Shown piece by piece: positions 43,994 to 56,500 of a stretch of 64,000 nucleotides of DNA. Where the stretch lies: assembly GCA_949751835.1 (NCBI GenBank), contig CATKHK010000081.1, positions 62,001-126,000 of the forward strand. The letters are read 5' to 3'. A program made the position numbers and the translations under genes. This DNA comes from Blepharisma japonicum. Its lineage: Eukaryota > Ciliophora > Heterotrichea > Heterotrichida > Blepharismidae. The notes beneath the pieces were generated by a model. It saw nothing but the letters and a program-made list of their open reading frames with translations, was not told the DNA's origin and searched no databases. How positions within the stretch are numbered: position 1 is the stretch's first letter; each line of letters begins with the position of its first letter.

Positions 43994-45289
43994 TTAAGGT
44001 GTAAAGTGCTTTTCAAGACCTTTCCAGCACTCCAAATAGTTTGTATCAAGTCTTTCTCTTTCTAGTGCCCAGCTTGGGATTCTCAGCATAAACATAGTCT
44101 CAAACATAAACTGCAAGTTGTTATCAGGATACCTGACAGGTTCCAATTTTGTGGTTGATCCTTTTTCAAACACTTTTGCTTCTGGGCCATGGCCAGACAT
44201 ACAGCTATGAAGTGAAGCTCCTCCCGGTACAAATCCAGCAGTTTTTGCATCATAAGTCCCCACAATATTTCCCATGAACTCAGTCATCGTATTACGATGA
44301 TAATAAGGCGGCCTAAACGTGTGCTCAGCCACCATCCATCTAGGTGGGAAAATTACAAAGTCCAAAACAGCTGTGCCTGGGTCAAGACTTTGACAAGTTA
44401 AAACAGTAAAAATGCATGGGTCAGCATGATCATAAGAAACTGTATTCATTGTGTTGTAATTTCTCAAATCATACTTATAAGGAGTATAATTTCCATGCCA
44501 TGCAACCACGTCAAAAGGTGAATGGGGTAAGGTGTATTGGAATAATTCGCCACCGAACTTTCCTACAACGGTAAACTCGGAATCGATGTCTTCATACCAT
44601 GCAACTGGAGCATAAAAATCTCTAGGATTAGCTAAACCATTTGCACCGATTGGGCCAAGGTCTGGGATTTTGAAGTGTCCTTGAAAGACTTCTGAGATGT
44701 AGCCTCTCGAATCACCTTGGACATAGACTGCAAATTTTATTCCTCTAGGAATAACAGCGATCTCTTGCGGCTCAATGCTTAATCTACCCATTTCAGTCTT
44801 AATGAGCAAGCTTCCGAGTTGGGGAACAATTAGAAAATCGCCATCAGCGCTATAAAATGCTTTATTGTCCATGCTGGTATTGCAGCTATACATATAGATC
44901 GCAAGTCCTGTTTTTACAGTTGGGTCGCCAATGCCACCCATAGTGCTGATTCCTTGCACAAAATCAATTCGGGTGCCATCAGCTGGCAATGGAAGTTCTC
45001 TCCATCTGAGTTGGTTTGGAGTAATTTCAAAAGTTGAAAAAGCATTGGAAAATTGGCCAGCTTCAATTTTTTGATATGGAGTTTGGCCTGATACACTTGG
45101 CCTCAGCTTGTACATCCAAGATCTTTGGTTTAGGGCACGTGGTGCTGTAAATGCAGTCCCATTTAATTGTTCAGCGTATAAGTTGAAGGGACACACTTGA
45201 GGAGCACATTGACCACGGGGAAGGGCACCTGAAATTGCTTCGGACTCAAACATGTTCCCATATCCGGATTGATATGTGAGATCAGCCAT
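43994..45289 (-). CDS. HGD: Homogentisate 1,2-dioxygenase
   Basis: 431 aa, complete, no TGA or intron visible. It opens with YQSGYGNMFESEAISGALPRG, as in animal and plant HGD. The iron ligands are His331 and Glu337 (PPYYHRNTMTEFMG) and His367 (SLHSCMSGHGPEAKVF), four residues earlier than their human counterparts 335, 341 and 371. It cleaves the homogentisate ring to maleylacetoacetate in tyrosine and phenylalanine breakdown, using Fe(II) and O2 in the cytosol. The length is close to the family norm (about 445 aa). The other genes of the pathway are not in this window. Confidence 0.97.
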   Translation of the reverse strand: MADLTYQSGYGNMFESEAISGALPRGQCAPQVCPFNLYAEQLNGTAFTAPRALNQRSWMYKLRPSVSGQTPYQKIEAGQFSNAFSTFEITPNQLRWRELPLPADGTRIDFVQGISTMGGIGDPTVKTGLAIYMYSCNTSMDNKAFYSADGDFLIVPQLGSLLIKTEMGRLSIEPQEIAVIPRGIKFAVYVQGDSRGYISEVFQGHFKIPDLGPIGANGLANPRDFYAPVAWYEDIDSEFTVVGKFGGELFQYTLPHSPFDVVAWHGNYTPYKYDLRNYNTMNTVSYDHADPCIFTVLTCQSLDPGTAVLDFVIFPPRWMVAEHTFRPPYYHRNTMTEFMGNIVGTYDAKTAGFVPGGASLHSCMSGHGPEAKVFEKGSTTKLEPVRYPDNNLQFMFETMFMLRIPSWALERERLDTNYLECWKGLEKHFTP

Positions 45290-45879
45290 TGATTAATTAT
45301 TAAGAATTATGTGGATCTATTTTCGGCTTTAAGTATAATGGATATGTGTGGAGCAAAACATCGTTAAAATTGAATTTTGAGAGGAGGAGACGGCAAATAT
45401 AAAGATAGATAATTTCAAACTACATTGGAAAGATAATACTAGCTAAGTCTCTTTTCTTATTTTAATTTGAGTCACTAAGTTTTAGATTAAAATTAAAGAT
45501 ATTAAGACAGATGAAGATGATTTCAGCATAAATTAGAAGCCAAAATTCATAATAATTTGTAATTGAAGTTTTAAGTTTTCCAAAAGAAAAAGTTTTACCA
45601 TAAGAAATGCAAGCTAAATTGATATCTATGAAGGATATCTCATTGAAAATAAAATTAGGACACATGAAAATACTCAGCGAAATATATAATAAAATCTACT
45701 GATATAGAATTTGGTAACTCATCTAATTAAGATATATTAATTGGCCATTTATTTTGAGTAGAAATATCCAAACTAAACGATTGCTGATTATAATTAATTA
45801 ATTATTTAAATGAACTTAAAGAAACTCTTTTAATATTTTTAACTTTAATTTATCAATTTCAAATAAATAATGTAATTAT
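45290..45879. other. Intergenic region
   Basis: 590 bp, AT-rich. A 67-codon open frame at 45462-45665 is hydrophobic and Ile/Asn/Phe-rich and I regard it as random. There is no RNA gene or repeat. Confidence 0.5.
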
Positions 45880-47310
45880 TTAAACTTTGGTAATTGAAGA
45901 GCCAACATGAAGCAAAGAAAGTCCTTTTCCTCTTTGGAAACTTGCCCCGAAATTTGGCCTTGGAATACTTGCCCCAAGTGGATTTACAATTGGGTCATGC
46001 TTTTGAGGATCAAAAAAGAATTCATTTTTACTACTCCTTTTAACAGAAAACAAATCACTTGTAGGACTCCCAGCATAGCTTTTATCATCTCCAAAGTTAC
46101 TAGGGTTTCTTTGAAACCCAGATGGACTTGGATCACGAGAATTTGGCAGGCTTACATTTGGCAGTTGAGAAAAGCTTCTGTGAGCCCTTAAAAATGCTTT
46201 TTGCAACGGCGATTCCCTTGGGTGAATTCCTGGGACAGCTTTAAAAGCAATGTCTTCTTTTGATGTCAGAATTGGTGAAAAGATTTGTTTTTCTTTTTCA
46301 TCCATCTTCAGTTCGTTATATTGCTGCATCATTCTGTTCTGGGACTGGTCTTCAAGAACTTGCTTATACTCTTCTCTTTCCCTTGCTCTCAATGCCTTCA
46401 TTTGAGCTTCATAGTTTCTTGTATTTTCTACTTGTTTTTGCATATTTTGCTTTTCTCTTTCAAATTGCATCCTTTCCATCTCTCGTTTGGCATTTTTTTC
46501 TTGCAGTTGCATTTCAAGTGTCTGTATTGTATCTTGCTTGCTGGCCATCTTTTTCTCTCTTTCTTGGTTAGCCTTTTCTTCAGCTCTTCTTCTTGCTTCA
46601 TTTTCCCACTGATTAACAACTTCGACTTTTTTAATTTCTTTTTCTAAATTAAATCTAGCAACTGGCTCATATACTACAGTTTTATTCGTTCTGATCTCAT
46701 CTAAGTTTCTATTAAAATCCGCCAGATTTTGATCTCTTAGGTTGACCTTTTCTATATTTTGCCTTATTAATTCTTGGTCTCTTAGTTTTTCATTTTCCCT
46801 TTGCTTGCGTTCGGTTTCTTTTTGCCACTCTTTGAGCCTTAGGACTTCTAATTCTGTTTTTATTTTTTCTTCTTTTAGCTGCATTTTAGTTCTGTTGTCA
46901 CGTTCTATTTGGTTACTTATTGAATTAAGCCACGATTTGTCGGATGATTTTTCTTGTTGGTTCATTTGGGCTCTTAACTGGGCTTTATAGCTGGACATGT
47001 CTTGGTATTCTTGGCCAAGTTGCTGTTGCATGTATTTGTATTCTTGCTTTGCTCTTTGGTCGTAGTCTTTTATGGCTTTGCCTTTCTGAAGCATTACGTT
47101 TGCTTCGATATCTTTGAGCATTTGCTCATCTCGACGCTGCTGCTGTTTTTCTTGTAACTGCCTGTCGAGTTCATCGCGGAGTAATTTTTTATTTAGATTT
47201 GCGAGCTCAGATTCAGCTCTTTCCTGCATGAGGTTAGCCTTTGATTGAGCTTCTACAAGTGCTGCCCAGTCATTTGGCCTTTGGTATGGTTTTATTCCTT
47301 GAATTGCCAT
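45880..47310 (-). CDS. Long coiled-coil protein, trichohyalin/plectin-like (TPH-type)
   Basis: 476 aa, no TGA or intron seen. Residues ~15-345 are nearly continuous charged helix (ELANLNKKLLRDELDRQLQE; ENEARRRAEEKANQEREKK), resembling the TPH-type helices of ciliary and basal-body proteins. The C-terminal ~120 residues are Ser/Pro/Phe-rich. They end in short conserved-looking motifs, KHDPIVNPLGASIPRPNFG and SLLHVGSSITKV. Similar 'DPI-NP' tails occur in ciliate cytoskeletal proteins, so a ciliary or cortical filament role is plausible. It lies directly downstream (3') of the axonemal dynein gene, with the same orientation. Confidence 0.72.
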   Translation of the reverse strand: MAIQGIKPYQRPNDWAALVEAQSKANLMQERAESELANLNKKLLRDELDRQLQEKQQQRRDEQMLKDIEANVMLQKGKAIKDYDQRAKQEYKYMQQQLGQEYQDMSSYKAQLRAQMNQQEKSSDKSWLNSISNQIERDNRTKMQLKEEKIKTELEVLRLKEWQKETERKQRENEKLRDQELIRQNIEKVNLRDQNLADFNRNLDEIRTNKTVVYEPVARFNLEKEIKKVEVVNQWENEARRRAEEKANQEREKKMASKQDTIQTLEMQLQEKNAKREMERMQFEREKQNMQKQVENTRNYEAQMKALRAREREEYKQVLEDQSQNRMMQQYNELKMDEKEKQIFSPILTSKEDIAFKAVPGIHPRESPLQKAFLRAHRSFSQLPNVSLPNSRDPSPSGFQRNPSNFGDDKSYAGSPTSDLFSVKRSSKNEFFFDPQKHDPIVNPLGASIPRPNFGASFQRGKGLSLLHVGSSITKV

Positions 47311-47564
47311 TAAGTTACTATATATAAAAAACTATTAAAATTATAATTTTATAATGAAATTAGTCGGTTTCATGCTCTTTATTTTCTCATAGATTTTATT
47401 TGCGTTATCTAATTACTTTATATGTTTAAGCATTATTTTAGCCATAAAAACGTCTTACATAAGTTGAATTAAATTAGCACAGAATATTACTAAATTTTTT
47501 ATAGTTAAAGTTTAAGATAAAATTAATACACTTATTACAACTAAATTTCATTATTATAATAGTT

Positions 47565-50500
47565 TTAATCATTAAGCTGGCATAAAAATGCTGCACCTCT
47601 TTGAACCCAATGTTGAGGTTTCTTATGAGTTGGAACTTCTATCGAGATTATATAATTCGTTGAATGCCCAGTTGTGGACAACTGCCCAGCCCTCACAGAC
47701 GTTTTATATACAGGCATCAAATAATACTCTTCCTCTTCATCCACATTATCTTGTACTTCACTCGGAATAAATGAAATCAAAGGTGCCAAAGTCCACATAA
47801 CTCCAGGATTAGAATCTTCAAGTACATTGGTTTCAGCTTCCCATCTGCATCCTTCCATAAATAGCCCATGTACATATACCCCATCCTCTATTTTTTCTTC
47901 AATTCTTTCAATTTCTGTAAACGACTGCATTTCAAAAGTAAAAACTAAATTATCAATTGGAACTCGGAATTTCCTAGAACGGCTTTGCATAACTGAAGTC
48001 AAGAAACCTTGTGGGAAGAAAAAGGCACTTAGCCAATAAGACTCAGGTTTTCCATGAATAAGCCATCTGCGAATAAAGGAGACCCTTTCTTTTAAGTCGC
48101 TAAACCACGATGCAAGAGGTTTAAGAGAAGGATAAGCTACTCTATTTCAGAGCTCAGGAATAGAGTTATTATTCATTGCATTGTACATTTTATCCAAGTC
48201 ATCCGACATCAATACTAGCCCTTGGATAGCTTTTCTCAAGTCTTCTAAGCTTGTTTTGCATCGAACCAATAGTCTATTAAATCTTTCCATTTCTTGGCCT
48301 AGAAAAGTTGCCATAGCTTCCATAAGCCCATTTTCTACCACAAAAGTATGATTACCTGCTTCAGATTTCATCAAAACCTTTGGCAATTCTTCTAAAAATT
48401 TAGCTGCAAGCTCATCAATCATTTCATCTGGAGTTTTTCCCATTGAGGATTTTCCTTTTTCTTTTGGCTGAATCAATAAAGCTGCATTTAATATACTTGC
48501 ACTTTCTTGCTGCTGAAAAGTGATGTTTGCATTTTCATGCATCCCAAAGATCTCAGGCTCATCTGTATTCGGCAAATTCATGACGAAATCTTTATAAGCC
48601 TGAATTGAAGTTTCAGAAGGCATAGCGTATATTCCACTTTCAGAAAATTTAAAGGCATCATCTAATATTTCTGGTTTCATGAAATAGGAGAGGGTGCTCA
48701 TTAGGCATCTTCTATCTAAATCATCGGTGACCCTGCCTCCATAATTAATCTCTCCTGTAACGAATTTGATGGCTTCCCATGGGACTATTTCTTGTTCATT
48801 TAAAAAATTTTCAATAACTCTTATGGAAGTTTCTAAGTCACTTTCGTTAAATTCATAGCGAATATTTCAGCCTAAGGGACCGAATTTTCGACGCTCTTGT
48901 ATGACTGCATGGAATAAACATAAGGAAAATATTAATTTCTGCCATATTTCAGGCTTTGATGATTCAGATAATTTTTCGTCAGTCATTAGAGCCATTGATC
49001 GAAGGAGATTTGACTTGATTCCTTTCGGAGGTTCGATTGTAACTTTTACTCCATTCTGCAAGACAGGAATTGGGAAATAATTACAAGGCATTGATGTCAA
49101 AAAGATTCGAAATTCTTCATGAATCGCTGACTTTGGGTCATCAAAATTTTCTATTTGTTTTTCCAAGTCAGGCATTCATGATTTTGCGAGATGGCAGTTT
49201 TGCAAGATCACCCACTTTCCTTCTCTTAGGCCTTTTTCAATTGCTTTTTTAGCTTTTTCATCTTGGCCTTTACCCAGTGAAATTGGGTCAATTCTGTCAA
49301 GGAATTTTCTCTCTCTTGCCAGTCTAGTAATCATTGACATAGGATCAGCACCTTGACTTAAAATAAAAATAATTGGTGTCCTTTTTGTAGTTTCAGCATA
49401 AACTTCTTCCATTGATGTTGGGGCGACCTGCACAAATTTAGGACCTAAGACTTCATTAATAAAATCTGAAACCATATAAATAATTTTTTCTTCTCTAAAA
49501 GCTTTTATTAGAAGCATTTTTTGGAAGGTTGAAAGATTATTGTACTTTCCTGGAAGTGGCTCTTTGTGTGGCTCTTTAGAGCTAATCCAAGCTTGCCATT
49601 CTTTTTTATTGTTTCTCATATCTTCACCTATAGAAGGATTCATAAAAGCTTCGCTTATATTTTGCAAGAAAATAACAAAATTCCACGACTTTTCTGTAAT
49701 TCCAGCTATATCAGGTCTTGCACTTCTTCTGAAATCTGCTGGAAGCATAGTAACTCCTCTCAAAAGAATTGCCCACTCTGCTTCTTTGATAAATCCTGCA
49801 TCCCTTTGTATCTGTGCTGCCAATAAAAAGCTAAAAATAAGCTTATGAGCGTTAAAAAGCCCTCTGCAAATATTAGAGTAAATCACCTCAGTAATTGCTT
49901 TTATCAAGATTTCAATCCTAACTTGAGGATCTGCAGAAGCAGGTGCTTGGTCAATGATTGCGTTAAAGAATTTAGAAAAATAGCTTAATGAGTACTGGTA
50001 CATAGGATCAATATTTGCGAGGTCAGCAATTACAAAATATAAAATGGACCCTCTTCTGGCGACTTTTTGGTATTTAGCTCTTGCAGCTTCATTTTCCTTT
50101 TTCGTGGTTTCTGCAGTTATCATTCTTTTATTTATCAAATCTGATGATTTTTTGGCTGTTTCAAGTCTCGCTATTAGCTTGGCATCATCAAGGATATTCC
50201 CTTCAGTTGCAGAAAGTGACTGTAAAATAAGCTGTTCGAAATTTTTAAGCTCCCTTTGGCCATCTCCTATATCTTTTATCAGCTTATTTTGCTCGATCTC
50301 GATTTTTGGCTCTTCCTTCCTAACGACATCTCCTAAAAGCTGCTCTTCTAGTCCTTGCATTGTGACTGTAAAATTGATTAAACTAACTCTAATGCTGATT
50401 TCTGGAAGATAGTGAGGGTTTGAAAGCTTAGTAATGATATACAGTTTGAAATTAAGATCATAGTCAATATCAGCTTCTCCCATTCTTAAGGTAAATCGTC

Positions 50501-53500
50501 CTGGAGACTGCTCAACTAAATGCTTATTTAAAACAGGGTCTAATAAAGGATTAAGTGTTTCTCCTATATCTTCAATTAGAACGGGAAGCCCATCTCTTAA
50601 ACAATTTTTCAAACTTCTTTCAAAATCTTTGTCAGTTTGTTTAATAATTTTTAAGCTTTTGGATTCTTCCATTTTTCGGATTCACCTATTTGCTTGCTCT
50701 TGTGGATCAATCATAAGTGGCCATCTTTCTGATCTTGTAACTAAAATTGCATTGCAAACACTAACTGAATCTGTAGGAAGAGTGGCAATATTCCATTCTC
50801 TAATTACCAATGGATCACCCATTACATCTTGCAAATCAAAATTACTGCTAAATGGGATCCCAAGCTCTGCACACTTGCTCATCCAAAAACTCACAAGCTT
50901 ATTTCTATATAGCCCTGAAAATGGTCCATAGTAATTAATACAAGCAGCTGATAAAAAAATGTCACCTAAAATATTTCTCAATTTTTCTGTTAATCTGTCA
51001 ACAGAAACCTTCCACCTTTGGTGTTCATCTTTGAGCCCTTCTGTTAGCACAGAAGCTCTTGAAAGTCTTAAATTTGTGGTTTGAATTTCATTGTCAAGCT
51101 TACTTTGCTGATCTAAAACTGCTTTAAATTTGGCCTCTAATTCTGCGACTTTGTCTTGCTCAACTTTTAGCCTATTCTGAGTATCAGTTAATTTTGCAAT
51201 TGCGTCAGCTAAAACTTTATTTCACTCTTCAAGGCGTTTTCTTTTAGGTTCTACTTCTTTAGACACTTGAGCATAATTTACTATTGCGTAGACTCACTCA
51301 CATAAGGACTTTGAAGCCACATTTTGACCTCCAACTTTGTCAGGAGTAAAATCAGGCAGGCTGGCAATTTTATTTTTCAGTTTTTTAAGCGTGACTGGCT
51401 TTATGCTGTCTTTAGGGAATTTCATAAGGGTATCTAAAAAGTTATTTTGGAGGATTTTTCTAATGGATTCTAAGGATGTAGGAGCTTCTAATAGTATTGC
51501 AATAGTCTCTAATGTAAAAACAACTAATTTTGGCGGGCTAGCAAAAGTCCTGATTTCTGCTATATCTTTTGAGTTTATATTCCCTAGAGCTCTTATAGCT
51601 TCTTCTAATATAGGCATAGCTTGGTTTAAATCAGCTTCTGCATCTTCCTGTAGTACTTTAATTTCTTGCGTTTTCATATTTACTTCTTTTTCTTCTTCCT
51701 CCACGATTTCTCTAACTTTATTTGCTTGGACTGTATCAATTTCAAGTTTTTTGCCAAGTTCCTCACATTCTGTTTTATTTTGTTCTAACACTGGCGCTAA
51801 GTTCACAAGAGTTTTTTGCATTTCTTGTACATCTATGTTTGTTTTAATTAACTGGTCTACACCGTTTCTATACCTCTGCCGAGCTGAGCTTAGTTCATTT
51901 TGTTTTTCTTCTAATAGTTTAAAATATCCTGCTATTAAATCTATATAGCTTTTTGGGGTGATATACACTTTTCGGTTCAAAATTTGATAAAATTCATCAG
52001 TCATTTCTATAACGCTTTGATGGACATCTACACATAGCCTTGCTAAAGCCTTTTTAAGCTTCAACGATTCTTCTTTGGGCAAGAAATCAAGAGTCAAATC
52101 TTGTAGCTTGCTTTCAGATACACTTAAAAGGGCATCATTTGGCCATGGATCGACCCAGTCAATGGTGCAGCAGTTTACTAGAGATGGGAACATTCTCATG
52201 CGGACTCTTAAAGAGTCTCCGACAGGACTCATACAAAGAACAATATGTAGGTTTTCCCTTACCCTTTGTATAAAATAGTTGTAGATATTTTCAAACACTT
52301 TTTCTTTCTCTGCAACTGCCCTTAAGTCTTGTTCAATAGGATCAAGTTCCTCTTTTGTGAAAAGATTTGGGACTTCTCCAGAGTTTAAAATATTATTGAT
52401 ATCTTCAAGGAAGGATTCGTTAATGATCTGAGTATCAGTCAGCAAAAAGACTGAAGGCTTTGGATCTACTCCTCCAGCAACTATAAACAGCTTTTTCAAG
52501 TCATCTCTAAATGATGACAGCTTATAATCTTTTGTTACTTGAATTTGGAAGAATTCACAGTGACACATGAAAGCTGCCAATTTTGTTAGGGATTGTTTTC
52601 CACATCCGCCGACTCCAATAAGCATTGCATTTCCTCTTTGCTGCCTTAAAATTCTGCAGAGCCTTGATAAATGCTCTATTGCGTCGTTAAAAAATACCAG
52701 CTTCATCTCGTGAGTCCCTTTCGAGTTGTACTCATCAAGAAACTCTCCAATTCTTCTATTAAGTGTCGTTGAACTTGTCACCATATCATATTCTCTATCT
52801 TCCATAGCTAAATCTCCTCTCAGAAAGTCGGCAAACATGATTGTTTTCTCTTCGAACATTTGGTCATGAGTGATTGAAAGACGGAAATGCTGACCCAGCA
52901 TCTTTGTAACCATTTCAGTAAACCACCGCTTATCTTGTTTATTTATAAGTCTGTCATGGAAAACTCTCATTGTCTCGTGGATCCACAGATTAATCAACAT
53001 ATCAGGATTGTTTAAAGTCCTTGGTTTACCCATCAATAATCCTTGAAATACTTTAGAAACATCACGAAGATTAAACAAATAATGTGATTTAGCTGGGGTT
53101 GGTAATAGCTCAGCACTGATTTGCTGATAAATGTGAATAGTAGCTGACACAATTTGTGGAACTGAAGCAATCACTTCAGTTTTCCAGCCTCTGCTGAAAA
53201 ACCCATCACAAATAGTTTTGAAAATGGCGTTCATATTTTCTTCACTTGTATGAGGAATGCACAACATATGAAAATGCCGAGTAAATCTCTGGGTCAGCTT
53301 GTTTCTACCACCTTCAGGTGGCGCTGCACAACAAATAAGTGTTGTATCAATAATTTTCAATGGAAACTTTTTCTCACGATCATAGATAAAGCCTTGATCA
53401 CAAAATTGCCTCAATAGCTCAATTGGTGGCTGAGCCCCAAATTTTTCAACAGCTGGCATATTTACATCATCAATCAATAATGCTACTTTTTTTGTCCCAG

Positions 53501-56500
53501 GGCCTCCAAGCAAATCTTTTCTTTTCGCGTCTAGTTTATTTACAATAGAATTTTGTGTATACAGAGATGAAGTTTGAGCTGAAAAAGTAATGAAAATTGG
53601 GTACAAGTTGTCAGTCTCTTTCATACTAATCAAAGTATTCGTAATAATCACTGATTTCCCTACTCCTGTATAGCCAGTAATAAATACAGGATGTTGGATA
53701 CTTATATTATATTTCAGAAGGTACTCAAAGCGTATTGTATCTTTTGTAGGGACGAGCAATTGAAAATAGCTAACTTCAGGGTTATACACAAAATCAGTCT
53801 TCATATTGTCCCATGATTTATAATCACCTGCAACTTTTGCTGAGACTACGCATGAATCATATAGTGAGCCTTTTGGCAAGTCTACATTTAGTTCAGAAGA
53901 AATTGCTGAGTCAAACTTTATCATACCATTAGTGTCTAGCGCCCCTCCAATTGACCAAGTTAAGCAGAACACAAATATTTTGTCTAAATATTTCTTGAAT
54001 TGCTCAATATTATCATTGAATCTTGGGTTTCTATCAAATTGAGCCACAGCGTTTAGCAGCTTGCAAAATGAAGCTATCAATGAATTAGTCATAGTAGGGA
54101 TTGGCTCTGTAAGTCTTTGCATAATGGATAGAGCTTTTCCCATATAAGTATTAATCAGTAATACTAAGTAGTCTTTTTGTTCAGGCTGCCATTCAACTAA
54201 TTCTTTAGCAATTCAGGTTTGAATAAGGGCTTTTCAGCCGACAGCTTCAATGTTCATGTAAACCATTCCACAGCGAGAAACAGTAGCAGGAGATGCTGAT
54301 GCAAGGTCAGCAACTTCAAATAACATTCTCATTTCTGGCTTTAATTTAATTCTCTCCTGGTTTGCCAAACACAAAATCATATTGTCATCAAGTACAGTGT
54401 TCATATTTTCAATCCACAATGAATCAACTGGCCCATCAAAAACAACCCATCTCCTTGTAAGCTCTTCTTTTTTACTAAACTCTCTCATAATTGAGCTTGC
54501 TAAGCCATCTTTTCAATCCAGTGTAACTTCATTGTACTCTCCATATAGCTCACCCATAGAGATTGCTTTAGGATTGAGGATTTGGAATTGTACTTTTTGA
54601 TAGCTCTGATTTCGTGAGTTTTTACTCCGTAATAAAGATAACGCATGAGCTAAAATTTTATAGCAAGTTGTTTTCCCTGCTGTAGCAGGACCAACTATCA
54701 TAACTCCAAATCTGACCTCAAAAGTTTCATATAGCTGTATCACTTTATTTACAAACGTGTCAATAGGCTGTAAGTGATCTTTTCCAATACACTCTCTAAT
54801 AGCTAGTTCTAAATCTCCATAATCAACACTTGGAATCTCTGCTTCAGGAAATAGATCTTGCACAATTGCATTAAAAAGCACCAGATCTTCTTTTAAGAAC
54901 TTTGGGACATTTGAATCCTTCATAGCTCTTATCAAAATAATTTCTTCTTTAATAAGATGTGGCTCTTTTCTCTTCAGAGCTCCAGCCATATTTAAAACAC
55001 TTTTCACAGCTCTCATACCAAAATCATAATGATCTTGCTGTGAAAGTTGTTCAGAAGCAAGCTTATAAAGTTTTGTCATTTTCCCTGACAAAAGTTTGGC
55101 TTCTTTGAAGCCTTCAGCATATAGCATAATTTCAGCAATTAAAGTATAATCAGGAACCATCATAGAGACAGGCCTGAAAAGGACTTTTAAGTTATCAGGC
55201 AGCTCAGTTCTTCCAGCATAGCTTGGGTTCATAGTGATAAATACACCAGTTTCAGCTTTCAAAGCCACTTTTTTGTCTTCAAAGAAAAACTCTTGCTTAT
55301 TGTCATCTTTTGACTGCTTTATTACTCTAAGTTGTTGTGCGATAACTGAAAGAACTTCGATATCAATTCTATTAAATTCATCTAAACAGCTCCATGAGCC
55401 TGTATAGCAAAGCCCCATAAACAGTTTCTCCATCATTTGGTAAGTAATTTGTTCAGAGCAGTTAAAAACAATGCAATATTTCCCCATAGCTTTAGCAAGG
55501 TCTTTCACTGACTCAGTTTTGCCTGTGCCTGCAGGGCCTGCAGGAGCGGCGCCTAGGTTGATTTTCATAGCTCCAGTAATCGTCATTCAGCATCTATCAG
55601 TAAGTGGGGTGATCACAAGCCTAGTTGTAGCTCCCATAAATTCAAACCCATATTCCAAATCTGCATTGAGCTGAGAAATTTTGAATTTTTCTTCAAAATC
55701 AGCCCAATAATAGCGTAAATGTCTTTGCCACCTGAAGTCTCCCGCTGAGGTGACCTCCTCATCTTTAAGCATTTCTATAGTATCTCTATTATGCACATCT
55801 TGAGTGACGAGTGCTACAATTCTTCTCCTCATAGCCAGCGTTAATTCTTCTTTAACAAGATTAGTAAGTTCATCTAAATACCCATTAATCACATCATGCC
55901 AGTCATTTAAAGACTCATTTACATCACTTTTGCCTGACAAATTTTCTTCAGTTGACCAAGTCCACATAATCATTGCAGTGCACAGTATAACTTGGCTTGC
56001 TAGATCTGGGCTTAAAATAAACTCCTTTCTAGAAAGATCTCCATATTTTTTAATGGCTTCTCTTATATATCTTCTTAAGGACTCGCTCATTTGCATTTCA
56101 AGAACTTTAAGCCACTCATCTGGGTTTCCTTTAGATTTGATTTTTGAATGTAAAGTTAATGTTTCTCGTTCAGCAGAAATCAAGCCCGTAAAAGACTCAG
56201 TCTTTTCTTCTTCAAATTCTAGTTCATAAATGTTTTCGAACATATTCTTTAAATGAGTCTGAATTTCACGGGCATTTTGAGAATTTGAAAGAATTATGAG
56301 AAGCTCATCATTTGAAAGGAAGAAAAATCTTGGGAAATTGACCCTTTGTTTGTCCAGATGCTCTTCTATTTTCTTTTGAAGCTTTTCAAGGTTTCTATTT
56401 GTGTCTTGGAAACTTTTGAGCAGCCCCTCTTCTGTGGCAGCTTTTAAAGCATTAGGAGAGTCCCACACTTTTTTCATTCGTTCTTTGAAAAAAGAGTCGA

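Noticed and set aside
45462-45665. 67-aa hydrophobic open frame in the intergenic region
   Set aside because: Composition is Ile/Phe/Asn-rich, as expected from AT-rich non-coding DNA, with no motif or paralogue.
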